In this document: piece after piece, positions 21,926 to 32,179 of the stretch
Position numbering within the stretch: the first letter of the stretch is position 1
How the letters are laid out: the number at the start of each line of letters is the position of its first letter
DNA from: Polaribacter vadi
Lineage (GTDB): Bacteria > Bacteroidota > Bacteroidia > Flavobacteriales > Flavobacteriaceae
Assembly: GCF_001761365.1 (NCBI RefSeq)
Contig: NZ_CP017477.1
Span: 2,780,001-2,844,000, forward strand
DNA length: 64,000 bases
Reading direction: 5' to 3'
The notes under the pieces: model-generated
Database searches by the model: none
Told to the model about the DNA's origin: nothing
What the model saw: only the letters and a program-made list of their open reading frames with translations
Translations under genes and position numbers: made by a program

Positions 21926-23434
21926 CTATTTTTCTCCCAACATAATATAGACATAGCCCTTATGCGCTAATGCTTTATTTTTATATCCTGCATTTCCATA
22001 ATAATGTTTTAAATACCATCTTTTTGTAGGAAACCTTCTCTTCTCCATTTCATCTTCTGAAATCCCTAATTTTTTTTGAAATTCTTCTGCATTCTTTATA
22101 TGTTTAGCTATTTTTTTTTTTTCTTTATCTGAATAATATGCAGGGTTTATTTTGTAAATCCCAGTATCTGCTTCCCATTGCCATGCTAATTCATGGTTAA
22201 AAATTCCATTTAAGGTTGGCACATTAGTTCCTATCAATAAGTCATTCACGCCATCATTGTTCCAATCGGCCACACATACATTAATCCAAGTTCCTGGAAA
22301 TTCTTTCTCTTTATTTTTTGCCCAAAACAAAGGAATACCGGGTTCAAATCGCAGTTCTTTTTTCTCATTCGTCATACGTTTAGGGAAATTTAGACCACGA
22401 AAGAAGGTTATTGCTACTGCACCTTCATTCATAAAAGGAGAGGTTACCAAAATATCCAACACACCATCACCGTCCCAGTCTACTACATATGGCACAGTAC
22501 TTTTACTACCAGATGGAGGAGGAAGCATATAACCAAATTGGTCTTTATAAACTGGGTTATATGCTTTTGTTAGTTCTTCCTTTGAGATCTCTTTAATTTT
22601 TAATGGGTCTCCGTTAACATCCAATAATATTTCACGTTTTCCAAATAATGGTTTAAACTTTGTTCCTATATTTTCACTAAACCGTATCGCACTACCTCCA
22701 ACAATCATGTCCTGATCGCCATCATCATCGAAGTCACCAAAGGCTGCTGAAGAATACATCCAATAATTCATACTTTCAGGATTGTCACTTGGTAATGAAA
22801 ATACAGATGGCAAAGTCCTATTTACCGAATTAGAATTATAAATCTCTTCAAGCTTTAAGCCTGGTAAAAACCCATATTCGCTTCCACGAAACCAGGTAAT
22901 ATATCCAGGTGTGTATTGTCCAGAAAGTAAATCTTCGTAACCATCACCATTTAAATCGGCAAATCGCGGGGTAAATGCTAAACAACAAAAAGTATGAATA
23001 GAAAGTAGAGCACCACTGGTATAGTCGTTTATATCTTCTGAATAAGCTCCTTTAGCATAGTGAAAATCATTATATTGAGGTGTCTCATTGGTTCCTACAT
23101 TTAGATAAATACGAATACCATGTCCAAAATGCCTTTTGATTTCGACACCACTTCCAAATTCTCCAATCAATAAATCTTTTTTTCCATCACCATTCCAATC
23201 GTAGACTGCTGGAGCGGCCCATCCATGACCCTCGCTCATTACTGGTAATGAATCACTCATAATTAATTGGGGTTTCCCCAATTTGGGAGCTCCAGGTATA
23301 TTGGCATTGATTAGTTCGGGAAAATCATTGGGCCCTAAAGTAATTTTATTCTTGTTCTTTATAATTGACTGGGCATGGGTTTGTTGGCTTATTATGAATA
23401 ATAATAGATTTACTGTTAAGATTGCTTTTTTCAT
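21926..23434 (-). CDS. Secreted FG-GAP/VCBS repeat protein
   Basis: 502 aa with a signal peptide (MKKAILTVNLLLFIISQQ, then THAQ). At least five calcium-binding-like FG-GAP units are visible: YDWNGDGKKDLLIGEFGSG, DLNGDGYEDLLSGQ, DFDDDGDQDMIVGG, DWDGDGVLDILVTS and DWNNDGVNDLLIG. These form a beta-propeller of the integrin-alpha or VCBS type, usually surface-exposed. It follows SusD and precedes the DsbD-alpha gene, so it is likely a surface binding or processing partner of the SusC-SusD pair. No catalytic motif is visible. Confidence 0.8.
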   Translation of the reverse strand: MKKAILTVNLLLFIISQQTHAQSIIKNKNKITLGPNDFPELINANIPGAPKLGKPQLIMSDSLPVMSEGHGWAAPAVYDWNGDGKKDLLIGEFGSGVEIKRHFGHGIRIYLNVGTNETPQYNDFHYAKGAYSEDINDYTSGALLSIHTFCCLAFTPRFADLNGDGYEDLLSGQYTPGYITWFRGSEYGFLPGLKLEEIYNSNSVNRTLPSVFSLPSDNPESMNYWMYSSAAFGDFDDDGDQDMIVGGSAIRFSENIGTKFKPLFGKREILLDVNGDPLKIKEISKEELTKAYNPVYKDQFGYMLPPPSGSKSTVPYVVDWDGDGVLDILVTSPFMNEGAVAITFFRGLNFPKRMTNEKKELRFEPGIPLFWAKNKEKEFPGTWINVCVADWNNDGVNDLLIGTNVPTLNGIFNHELAWQWEADTGIYKINPAYYSDKEKKKIAKHIKNAEEFQKKLGISEDEMEKRRFPTKRWYLKHYYGNAGYKNKALAHKGYVYIMLGEK

Positions 23435-23567
23435 CAGTTTATATTTATTATTTTCAACTCTCTCCTTAAGGAGGGCGCTAGTTTAAAAAGTATGTTTGTA
23501 ATTTGTTTAAGTTTAGTTTTTAGATTCTTTTCATGAGTTTCCTACTTACGAGAGAATGACAAATCAC

Positions 23568-25007
23568 TTATTGATATCCATCATTTTGAGGTAATAAATT
23601 AGGGTTCAACAAAATTTCGGATTCCGGAACTGGAAATAAAACATTTGTATCTTTCCAATTAGGTTTTAAAGGTGTCAGTACTTCAGCAGCGTTTTCTGGA
23701 CGCTCTAGTGTAAACCAACGTTTTAAATCAAACCAACGATGCCCGTATTCCGTAAACAGTTCTACTCGCCGTTCACGAAGAATAGCATCCAACAATTCCT
23801 GGGTTGTTGAGGACATGGTATTTCGTAGGCCAGCTCGGTTTCTAACCACATTTAGATCGGACTGGGCACCAGCTATCTTGTTAAGCTCTGCCCTAGCCTC
23901 GGCTCGGATCAAATATTGTTCTGCTAATCGAAATACAACAGGGTATTCAAATGATATCAGATCCTCATTACTTCCACTTGAAATAGAAGTTATTCCTTTC
24001 TCTTTATATTTAAATGCATAATAATAAGTATTTCCATCGTCAGTTATGCTGCCAACCCAGCTAGCTAACCGCTGGTCGCCAAATTCAAATTCATCTATAA
24101 ATGACTCATATAAGGCAACATTAGTTGGTTTTGCAAATAAAATAAACGTTTCGGCATTACTGGTATTTTCTCCCACTGAAGGAGGTATAAATTGCCATAT
24201 AGTCCCAGAAGCTTCTTTAAGAAACACCTCATCCATATTAGACTCCAATGCAAAAACACCTGAATCAATAACATTAGATGCCATATCTTCTGCATCTTGC
24301 CAGTTTTCTGCATAGAGATTAACCCTTGCAAGCAATGCTTCTACGACTGCCTTATATGGACGGATGCGTTCACCAGAAATATCATTATCTAATAATTCTA
24401 AAGCTTCCTCAAGATCTTTAATTATATTATCATAAACCTCATTAACATCATTACGTGACACTATCGTGTTGGCTATATAATTGGTATTTGTGATATAAGG
24501 TACCGGACCAAAAAGCTCAACTAATAGAGAATAAACATATCCTCTGATAAAAAGAGCTTCTCCTCTAAATTGATCTTGATTCTCCTGTGTTATAAATGTA
24601 GAATTTTCCACACTTTCTAAAACAGCATTAGCAACATATATTAGATTATAAGCACCCCCCCACCAACTAAATACAGTCCCATCTGATGCTATTATAGTAT
24701 GATCGAATAAAGTGTTTTGGGTATTGAAGTAATCCAACTCATCGGTATATAATCCTAATTGGACACTTAAGTCGTCAGATAAGGATCCATCTCGCAAGTC
24801 AGCATATATGCCTCTCAAAACTGCATTAATAGTAGCTACATCCTCAAATACCAATTCGGATGTCAGTAGATTATTTGGCTGATCCACCTCAACAAAATCA
24901 TCACAAGCCATAAAAGAACCTATTAACAAAGTTACATAAAATGACTTCCAAATTCTAAACCTTGTTATGGAAATACCCCAAAGCTGTTTTTCATTTATAA
25001 TTTTCAT
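23568..25007 (-). CDS. SusD/RagB-family outer-membrane lipoprotein
   Basis: 479 aa from the ATG at complement 25005-25007 (MKIINEKQ); an upstream ATG at 25034 would add nine residues. A lipoprotein signal ends at GSFMAC-DDF. The helical TPR-like SusD core is recognisable: AVLRGIYADLRDGSLSDD, EALFIRGYVYSLLVELFGPV, KAVVEALLARVNLY, RLAEQYLIRAEARAELN and RRVELFTEYGHRWFDLKRW. SusD lids the SusC channel and binds substrate at the cell surface. It lies 140 bp after SusC. No glycan-degrading enzyme is nearby, so the ligand may be a peptide or protein rather than a polysaccharide; that is inference. Confidence 0.92.
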   Translation of the reverse strand: MKIINEKQLWGISITRFRIWKSFYVTLLIGSFMACDDFVEVDQPNNLLTSELVFEDVATINAVLRGIYADLRDGSLSDDLSVQLGLYTDELDYFNTQNTLFDHTIIASDGTVFSWWGGAYNLIYVANAVLESVENSTFITQENQDQFRGEALFIRGYVYSLLVELFGPVPYITNTNYIANTIVSRNDVNEVYDNIIKDLEEALELLDNDISGERIRPYKAVVEALLARVNLYAENWQDAEDMASNVIDSGVFALESNMDEVFLKEASGTIWQFIPPSVGENTSNAETFILFAKPTNVALYESFIDEFEFGDQRLASWVGSITDDGNTYYYAFKYKEKGITSISSGSNEDLISFEYPVVFRLAEQYLIRAEARAELNKIAGAQSDLNVVRNRAGLRNTMSSTTQELLDAILRERRVELFTEYGHRWFDLKRWFTLERPENAAEVLTPLKPNWKDTNVLFPVPESEILLNPNLLPQNDGYQ

Positions 25008-25147
25008 AAGTTTATATTTATTTTTTGACCACATATAATATTCAACTAAACATTTATTTATTAATCTAAAATTTAGTCATGTATATTTCATCTGTACTGT
25101 TTTATCATTTTTCTATCTATTCTCTTTCCATTAGTCGGCTCTTTTCA

Positions 25148-28100
25148 CTAAAATGATAGATTTAATCCCATAGTAAATTGCCGTAATGAAGACAAATTTC
25201 TGGGGGATGGGGTCTCTGGATCTCCACCATCATATTTGGTAATTACAAACAAGTTTTGTCCTTGTAGATAGACGTTTAAATCCAATCCCTTTATTAGTTC
25301 TTTGGGAAGGGTATAACTCAATGATACATTTCGTAATCGGATAAATGAGCCGTCAATAATACCAGCATTGCTAAATAAATAATTTTCCTGTGCATCCTTT
25401 TCTTCAGAGGTCCCCAAAAAATGATAACGTTGGATTGGATTCTGATCGCCTGCTTGCTGCCAACGATCTAAAGCTGTTATCAATATGTTTGAACTAGAAC
25501 CAGGTTTCAGGCTTCTAGCAAAATACGATCTGATTTTCTGCTTTGTAAATTGGAAGAAGATCTCAAATTGTAAGTTTTTGTATGTTAGAGTATTTCCCAA
25601 GCCTCCAAAATATTTAGGCCCTAAATTCTCAAGCCATTGTTTGTCATCCCTGCCAATAACGCCATCATTATTATAATCTTCATATTGATAAACACCTGTC
25701 TCTAAATCCACTCCTATTAAATGAAATAATTTATTAATAGTTACAGGCTCTCCCAACACAAGTGTTCTAGCAAAGGAAGTGTTTTCCAAATTATCAAATT
25801 TTATAAGTTTGTTTTTATTAAAGGAGATATTAAAGTTGGTGCGCCAAGTAAATTGGTCACTCTTTATACTTACAGTATGTAAATCGATCTCTAACCCCGT
25901 ATTTTGGACTAAAGCATCGAAGTTGCCATTTATATCAGCAAAGCCTGTAGTAATTGGTAAAGGGATATCAATTAGTTGGTTGGAAGAACGGTTGTGATAC
26001 CAAGCCGTAGACAAAGAAACACGATTATTAAAAAATTCCATATCTAAAGCAGCTTCTAACTTCTTGGTCTCTCCCCAGGCAAAATTTGGATTAAAAAGAC
26101 CTGTAGGATCTAACCCTGGACCATTATAATTACCAGCTCGATCACCTGAATAGGTATCCAAAAATTGGTAATTTCCTATATTATCACTACCCGTTATACC
26201 ATAACTGGCACGCAATTTTCCAAAACTTAAAAGCTTACTATTTTCCAAAATCTTTTCCTCTGAAAATATCCAGGCCGCTCCAACGGCTCCAAAATAACCA
26301 AATTGTTTGCCAGGACCAAAGCGAGAGGACCCGTCACGACGCCCAGTAAGATTTACAATATATTTATCATCATAGTCAAGATTAACCCTAGCAAAGAACG
26401 ATTGATATCTATATTTGGAACCTGTATCCGATAAAACAGTAATTCGATCAGCAGCTTTAAGATTGAGAATTTGGCTGTTACTAGCAAACCCAGATGCAAT
26501 TAAATCAGATCGTTGGTCCTTATTACCCTGAAAGGTAGCTCCTACTAATACTTTTAGTTCGGTCTTCCCCAAATGGTGTTTCCAATTAATTTGTGGCTCT
26601 ACGATCCAGGATTGTCGAGATCCATTATTTTTAATTATATTAGAGTTACTACTGTCATACCCAATAACTGGACCGAAACGGGTATGTGGTAACGCCCAAT
26701 ACGAGCTCAAATGATAGTCTGTATACCCCAGACTTGTTTTAAACTCAAGTGTAGGAATTGGGTGATATGATAATACAGCATTAGTAATTAGATTACGAGT
26801 GACAACATTATAGTCTTCTTCAAAATAAGACAAAGGGTTTCTCCATGTAAAATTTTCCCAATTTAAATTACCACTATTATCGAATAAATTAGGAGCATTA
26901 GGTGCTAAGGTCCTGGCCTGCTCTGTTAAATCATTTCCTGGTAGATTATTGGTGTCTGAACCATAATTTCCAGAAAAATTCAATTTAAATTTTTCATCTT
27001 CAGATTGGTGATTAATATTAACAAGCAGCGTTGTTTTGTCATATTTTGAGTCTCCTGGAAATACAGTACTCTCTGTCGAATAGCCTCCACTTAACATAAA
27101 CTGAGTAAATTTATTACCTCCTGAAAATGACAGTTGTACATTTCGTCTGTAAGCTATGCCACCAATAAGAACCTCTTGCCAATCTGTATAGTGATTTTGA
27201 TCCCATAAATATAAGTCCGGAGCTCTGCGCTTATATTGGTCTGGCAGTGATTCCAGAGTGTAACCATCATTATTAATAGCCTCCCTCCGTACTTCTAAAT
27301 ATTGCTGCGTATTTAATAAATCTACAAAACTAGCCACTTCACTTAAGGTAGTACTCATATTAAATTTGACCTGTGTTTTTCCAACTTTGCCTTTTTTTGT
27401 AGTGATTAGAATCACGCCATTGGCTCCTCGAGATCCGTAAATAGCCGTAGCATCTGCATCCTTAAGCACTTCGATACTTTTAATGTCTGCTGGATTTACA
27501 GTATTTAATGGACTTACGCCACCAGGGCTATTAAATCCTTCTGTAGTACTATTAGACTCCAATGACCCAGAATCATATGGTATCCCATCGATCACATATA
27601 AAGGATTATTTTCAGTACTATATGTTCCTGCTAGTCCATTTAAAAAGTTTAACCCTCGGATTTGTATACGAAAATTCCCCCCAGGAAGCCCTCCATTTTG
27701 GGCAATATTTACACCCGAGACATGACCTTGTAAAGCTATAATAGGATTATTAACGGGTTGTTTTTCTATGGTTTTAGCTTCTACTTTACTAATGTTTCCC
27801 GTTCTTTTTCTTTCGGAAGTATTGTAATAACCAGCATTGATCGTTATTTCATCCAACTGGCTAATGTCCTCTTTAAGTATAACATTTATCACCGTTTGAT
27901 TTCCTACTGTAATCTCTTGTTTTTGAAAACCTAAATACGAAAACACTAGTACATTCGCAGGATCTGATACCGTAATGACATATTGTCCATCTAAATTAGT
28001 AGCTACACCATTATTTGTACCCTTTATTAAAACAGTAACACCAGGTATGGTGAGACCTAATTGATCTGTGACTCTACCAGAGATTTGATACTGCTGTGTA

Positions 28101-28480
28101 TTCCTCTTCTTTATGAGAATATTATTATTAGCCGTAAAAATAATATCAATGTCGTTTACAGAAAGACTGTGGCTTAATAACTTTTTTAGCCTTATAACTC
28201 CTTTTTTGAGCTTTACTTTAGAAAGCCCATTGAACAAATTCTCATGATATATAAAAGAATAATCCGTTTGCTCCTTAATAATCTTAAATACCTCATCAAC
28301 AGAAATCATTTTATCAGCATCTATCATAATCTTATCTTTTTGAGAGAAGACATGTTTTGGTGTTAAACAGAACAGTGTTGTACAAAACAAGAATATAAAG
28401 GTTCGCATCATGAGTTTTATAAAACCTTTCCCCGTTAAAAAAAGGTTATTCGTTATTATTTCATTAAATTTACGAAACAT
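25148..28480 (-). CDS. SusC/RagA TonB-linked receptor with STN signalling domain
   Basis: 1110 aa. A cytoplasmic lead and signal (MMRTFIFLFCTTLFCLTP) are followed by an STN domain (about residues 50-126, IDADKMISVDEVFKIIKEQT), a carboxypeptidase-like beta-sandwich (132-203, SGRVTDQLGLTIPGVTVLIK), a plug (NPIIALQGHVSGVNIAQNGG, ADATAIYGSRGANGVILITT) and a long beta-barrel ending in LNLSF. It imports a ligand through the outer membrane with TonB energy. The STN domain is known to contact a FecR-type anti-sigma factor, and one is encoded at 32180-33325, so ligand binding probably controls this operon. An alternative start is the Met at residue 24 (28411). Confidence 0.93.
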   Translation of the reverse strand: MFRKFNEIITNNLFLTGKGFIKLMMRTFIFLFCTTLFCLTPKHVFSQKDKIMIDADKMISVDEVFKIIKEQTDYSFIYHENLFNGLSKVKLKKGVIRLKKLLSHSLSVNDIDIIFTANNNILIKKRNTQQYQISGRVTDQLGLTIPGVTVLIKGTNNGVATNLDGQYVITVSDPANVLVFSYLGFQKQEITVGNQTVINVILKEDISQLDEITINAGYYNTSERKRTGNISKVEAKTIEKQPVNNPIIALQGHVSGVNIAQNGGLPGGNFRIQIRGLNFLNGLAGTYSTENNPLYVIDGIPYDSGSLESNSTTEGFNSPGGVSPLNTVNPADIKSIEVLKDADATAIYGSRGANGVILITTKKGKVGKTQVKFNMSTTLSEVASFVDLLNTQQYLEVRREAINNDGYTLESLPDQYKRRAPDLYLWDQNHYTDWQEVLIGGIAYRRNVQLSFSGGNKFTQFMLSGGYSTESTVFPGDSKYDKTTLLVNINHQSEDEKFKLNFSGNYGSDTNNLPGNDLTEQARTLAPNAPNLFDNSGNLNWENFTWRNPLSYFEEDYNVVTRNLITNAVLSYHPIPTLEFKTSLGYTDYHLSSYWALPHTRFGPVIGYDSSNSNIIKNNGSRQSWIVEPQINWKHHLGKTELKVLVGATFQGNKDQRSDLIASGFASNSQILNLKAADRITVLSDTGSKYRYQSFFARVNLDYDDKYIVNLTGRRDGSSRFGPGKQFGYFGAVGAAWIFSEEKILENSKLLSFGKLRASYGITGSDNIGNYQFLDTYSGDRAGNYNGPGLDPTGLFNPNFAWGETKKLEAALDMEFFNNRVSLSTAWYHNRSSNQLIDIPLPITTGFADINGNFDALVQNTGLEIDLHTVSIKSDQFTWRTNFNISFNKNKLIKFDNLENTSFARTLVLGEPVTINKLFHLIGVDLETGVYQYEDYNNDGVIGRDDKQWLENLGPKYFGGLGNTLTYKNLQFEIFFQFTKQKIRSYFARSLKPGSSSNILITALDRWQQAGDQNPIQRYHFLGTSEEKDAQENYLFSNAGIIDGSFIRLRNVSLSYTLPKELIKGLDLNVYLQGQNLFVITKYDGGDPETPSPRNLSSLRQFTMGLNLSF

Positions 28481-28855
28481 TTTATTAGTTAATTTTTAAT
28501 TGATTCATTAATGTGTGTGAGGAGTAACAGTTTCTTACTTTCCAAGGTGACACTGTTTTCCTATTCTTTGAGACTCTAATTTTAAAACAACGCGTATATA
28601 TTTTAAATTAGCCTATCAAACTAATCCCGTCTTGTATAAATCTAATTTATTATGCCAACGGCGGGATTTTTATCTTTTTTTTGTCTTGACTACCCATTTT
28701 TATAGGCATTTGTAATTGTTGTTTTTAGATACCATTTAACCCTACTTAAAATCTTGGAATTATTTTTTTATAATAGATCCCGCTTTTAGCGGGATAAGTT
28801 CGACTAACCACCTTGAGTGCACACTAAAGGCTTCTCAAGGTGGAGTCTCACTTAC
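28481..28855. other. 375-bp gap with two hairpins between repeat protein and SusC
   Basis: No gene. ATCCCGC (28777-28783) pairs with GCGGGAT (28789-28795), a short REP-like hairpin also hinted at near 2120. CCACCTTGAG (28808-28817) pairs with CTCAAGGTGG (28834-28843), starting 13 bp past the stop of the repeat protein, which suggests its terminator. The SusC promoter should lie in 28481-28600, but I see no clear box. Confidence 0.5.
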
Positions 28856-31339
28856 TTACTTCTTAATAATTCTTTTTGTTTCCGTACCTGCAGCAGTATG
28901 TATTTGTAAAATATACATACCCTTTGTTAAATTGCTCACATCAATATGTTCTTGTTTACTTTGTAATACCATTTGCCCTAAACTATTATACACATTAATA
29001 TACTTTAGATCTGACACATTTTTTATATTCAAGATATTTTGCACTGGATTAGGATATACCCTTGTTTTTTGAGAAATATAATTAACTGGAATAGACAAAG
29101 TTGCATCACTCACTGATAAATCATCAAATGCCATAAGTCCTCCAGAAGATGTTACCGTAAATGACGTTACACCTGTCCAATTTAAGTCTACCGCACTTCC
29201 TAATACTCCATCTACCAATGACACCACTACTGGTGAATTACTGCCGCCTGTGGGGGTAAACGTATAATTTAGAGTTCTTCCAAAAAGTTCTACAGCAATA
29301 ATGGAATTGACATCCACCGCCTCACTAAATGTAAACGTTGCTGAAGAACCACTAGCTAAAACAGCAAACCCAGAAGCTCCTCCATAACCGTCAGCCGAAC
29401 CAGTATAAACAGTATCGTCAGGATCTGTACTGGTATCATTGTTGAACGTTACCGTAATTCCATCAATGGCCTCCGTTATATTATTACCATTATCAACTGC
29501 ATTGGTGTCAAAATCAAAAACAATTCCTGATGGAGAACTAGCGATTGCACTTACTGATAAATCATCAAATGCCATAAACCCTCCAGAGGATGTTACAGTA
29601 AAGGACGTTACTCCTGTCCAATTTAAGTTGACTGTTGGAGCAACCCCTCCTACCAATGACACCACTACTGGTGAATTACTGCCGCCTGTGGGGGTAAACG
29701 TATAATCCAGAGAGGCCGTAGCTGCCTCTATTGCTATGATGGAATTGACATCCACCGCCTCACTAAATGTAAATGTTGCTGATGAGGCGCTACTAGCTAA
29801 AACAATATCTCCTGAGCTGCCACCAAATGAACTAGCTGCTACTGCCGAAGTATCGTCAGGATCTGTACTGGTATCATTGTTGAACGTTACCATAATTCCA
29901 TCAATGGCCTCCGTTACATTATTACCATTATCAACTGCATTGGTGTCAAAATCAAAAACAATTCCTGATGGAGAACTAGCGATTGCACTTACTGATAAAT
30001 CATCAAATGCCATAAACCCTCCAGAGGATGTTACAGTAAAGGACGTTACTCCTGTCCAATTTAAGTTGACTGTTGGAGCAACCCCTCCTACCAATGACAC
30101 CACTACTGGTGAATTACTGCCGCCTGTGGGGGTAAACGTATAATCCAGAGAGGCCGTAGCTGCCTCTATTGCTATGATGGAATTGACATCCACCGCCTCA
30201 CTAAATGTAAATGTTGCTGATGAGGCGCTACTAGCTAAAACAATATCTCCTGAGCTGCCACCAAATGAACTAGCTGCTACTGCCGAAGTATCGTCAGGAT
30301 CTGTACTGGTATCATTGTTGAACGTTACCGTAATTCCATCAATGGCCTCCGTTATATTATTACCATTATCAACTGCATTGGTGTCAAAATCAAAAACAAT
30401 TCCTGATGGAGAACTAGCGATTGCACTTACTGATAAATCATCAAATGCCATAAACCCTCCAGAGGATGTTACAGTAAAGGACGTTACTCCTGTCCAATTT
30501 AAGTTGACTGTTGGAGCAACCCCTCCTACCAATGACACCACTACTGGTGAATTACTGCCGCCTGTGGGGGTAAACGTATAATCCAGAGAGGCCGTAGCTG
30601 CCTCTATTGCTATGATGGAATTGACATCCACCGCCTCACTAAATGTAAATGTTGCTGATGAGGCGCTACTAGCTAAAACAATATCTCCTGAGCTGCCACC
30701 AAATGAACTAGCTGCTACTGCCGAAGTATCGTCAGGATCTGTACTGGTATCATTGTTGAACGTTACCATAATTCCATCAATGGCCTCCGTTACATTATTA
30801 CCATTATCAACTGCATTGGTGTCAAAATCAAAAACAATTCCTGATGGAGAACTAGCGATTGCACTTACTGATAAATCATCAAATGCCATAAACCCTCCAG
30901 AGGATGTTACAGTAAAGGACGTTACTCCTGTCCAATTTAAGTTGACTGTTGGAGCAACCCCTCCTACCAATGACACCACTACTGGTGAATTACTGCCGCC
31001 TGTGGGGGTAAACGTATAATCCAGAGAGGCCGTAGCTGCCTCTATTGCTATGATGGAATTGACATCCACCGCCTCACTAAATGTAAATGTTGCTGATGAG
31101 GCGCTACTAGCTAAAACAATATCTCCTGAGCTGCCACCAAATGAACTAGCTGCTACTGCCGAAGTATCGTCAGGATCTGTACTGGTATCATTGTTGAACG
31201 TTACCGTAATTCCATCAATGGCCTCCGTTACATTATTACCATTATCAACTGCATTGGTGTCAAAATCAAAAACGGTTTGTGCACTAGCTGTATTGAAAGC
31301 TAATGCAAATAGCACTAATAAAAATGTAATTTTTTTCAT
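28856..31339 (-). CDS. T9SS-secreted repeat protein (adhesin-like)
   Basis: 827 aa. A signal peptide (MKKITFLLVLFALAFNTASA) is followed by four almost identical 146-residue units (residues 23-168, 169-314, 315-460, 461-606), a fifth divergent unit (607 to about 750), and a C-terminal type IX sorting domain (RVYPNPVQNILNIKNVSDLK, GMYILQI, TKRIIKK). The units are rich in Ser, Thr, Val and Asp, contain FDFDTNAVDNG, DDLSVS and FTPTGGSNSP, and have no Cys; they look like beta-sandwiches. Type IX substrates are exported and usually fixed at the cell surface. It sits between FecR and SusC, so it is probably part of the same regulon. Binding function is inferred; no enzyme motif is visible. Confidence 0.85.
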   Translation of the reverse strand: MKKITFLLVLFALAFNTASAQTVFDFDTNAVDNGNNVTEAIDGITVTFNNDTSTDPDDTSAVAASSFGGSSGDIVLASSASSATFTFSEAVDVNSIIAIEAATASLDYTFTPTGGSNSPVVVSLVGGVAPTVNLNWTGVTSFTVTSSGGFMAFDDLSVSAIASSPSGIVFDFDTNAVDNGNNVTEAIDGIMVTFNNDTSTDPDDTSAVAASSFGGSSGDIVLASSASSATFTFSEAVDVNSIIAIEAATASLDYTFTPTGGSNSPVVVSLVGGVAPTVNLNWTGVTSFTVTSSGGFMAFDDLSVSAIASSPSGIVFDFDTNAVDNGNNITEAIDGITVTFNNDTSTDPDDTSAVAASSFGGSSGDIVLASSASSATFTFSEAVDVNSIIAIEAATASLDYTFTPTGGSNSPVVVSLVGGVAPTVNLNWTGVTSFTVTSSGGFMAFDDLSVSAIASSPSGIVFDFDTNAVDNGNNVTEAIDGIMVTFNNDTSTDPDDTSAVAASSFGGSSGDIVLASSASSATFTFSEAVDVNSIIAIEAATASLDYTFTPTGGSNSPVVVSLVGGVAPTVNLNWTGVTSFTVTSSGGFMAFDDLSVSAIASSPSGIVFDFDTNAVDNGNNITEAIDGITVTFNNDTSTDPDDTVYTGSADGYGGASGFAVLASGSSATFTFSEAVDVNSIIAVELFGRTLNYTFTPTGGSNSPVVVSLVDGVLGSAVDLNWTGVTSFTVTSSGGLMAFDDLSVSDATLSIPVNYISQKTRVYPNPVQNILNIKNVSDLKYINVYNSLGQMVLQSKQEHIDVSNLTKGMYILQIHTAAGTETKRIIKK
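29522..31273. repeat. Four tandem 438-bp repeats in the T9SS protein gene
   Basis: Units span 30836-31273, 30398-30835, 29960-30397 and 29522-29959, all 438 bp and nearly identical. Two variable sites alternate: CCGTAATTCC versus CCATAATTCC, and GTTATATTATT versus GTTACATTATT. Units 2 and 4 carry one form and units 3 and 5 share the other near their start. That pattern suggests amplification of an 876-bp dimer. The fifth unit (29084-29521) has diverged over its middle. Antisense open frames of 88-135 codons recur in each unit and are shadows. Confidence 0.9.
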
Positions 31340-32179
31340 GATTTGTATTTTTTAATTATTATTTAGTATTTGTTGTTTTCTGTTAAGTGCCTTCTTGCGA
31401 ATTAGTTTATTTGCTAAACAGTTTCGCTTATTGTTTTTATCATTTATATCATAATATGGTGATACCATATATAATAACAAGGTAAAATTTGTGTGAGCAC
31501 ATCATTTATACTTCTGTAATAAGCGCATAATATGGGCTCTATACTTGCATAACAATAAAAAGCAATAGTAGGGTGGTATCTTTGTTAAAAAATATTTAAT
31601 TATTTGTAACTAATTTATGAAAATAAATTTGTTTCACTGTTTAAAGGGTGTGTAAACTATTTGAAAACAACATATAGTACTAGGAGATTGAGTTCGTTTA
31701 CACCAGCAAGCCCTTCTACTATTTTTGTTAAAAATTAAATGCTTTGCTAAAAGAATGTTACTTATAAGCTGTTGTGCATTTTTAAGTTAGCCTATAAGAG
31801 AATGCCGGTTTAAGTGATTTTGACGCAGGAAAAATTGTATTGAACACTCATTATAAAAGCCAAAATTTTTATTCTCGATACAAATTTTACTCCTTTTAAT
31901 CGTAAAATTTATTCGAATTGACAGCATGTTATCAAAATGCACAATAGGTTTACTTTAATCTAATTGTACCTTCTTTACCAAGATAGTAAACCTTTTGTTT
32001 TTTTTATGTTTAAGCAATAGACGATGGTTTACTTTTTTATTTATAACAAGTTTTTTTATTGCCAAAAATTAAATCCACCTTTTTTTGTGAAGCAGATATC
32101 TGCCATAAAGAGACACGATGCCAGCGACAGAGAGGAAAGTATTATTTATTAGCCCAATGAAAGCGTTTGTATGGGTTCT
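31340..32179. other. 840-bp non-coding region between FecR and the repeat protein
   Basis: No supported gene on either strand. A perfect palindrome GCAGATATCTGC lies at 32092-32103. The rest is AT-rich with no T-run hairpin I can defend. The length is notable: it is likely to hold the promoter of the repeat protein, perhaps used by the adjacent ECF sigma factor, but no motif can be fixed from a single sequence. Confidence 0.5.

Noticed and set aside
25034-25148. The SusC-SusD pair as a polysaccharide utilisation locus
   Set aside because: No glycoside hydrolase, lyase or sulfatase is encoded nearby; neighbours are thiol-exchange proteins, so glycan use is not supported.
29522-31273. Regular repeats considered as a CRISPR array
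   Set aside because: Units are 438 bp, coding, and contiguous without spacers. No cas gene is present.
29439-31355. Five plus-strand open frames (88-135 aa) recurring every 438 bp
   Set aside because: They are antisense shadows of the repeat units in the T9SS protein gene; identical because the units are identical, with no signal or motif.
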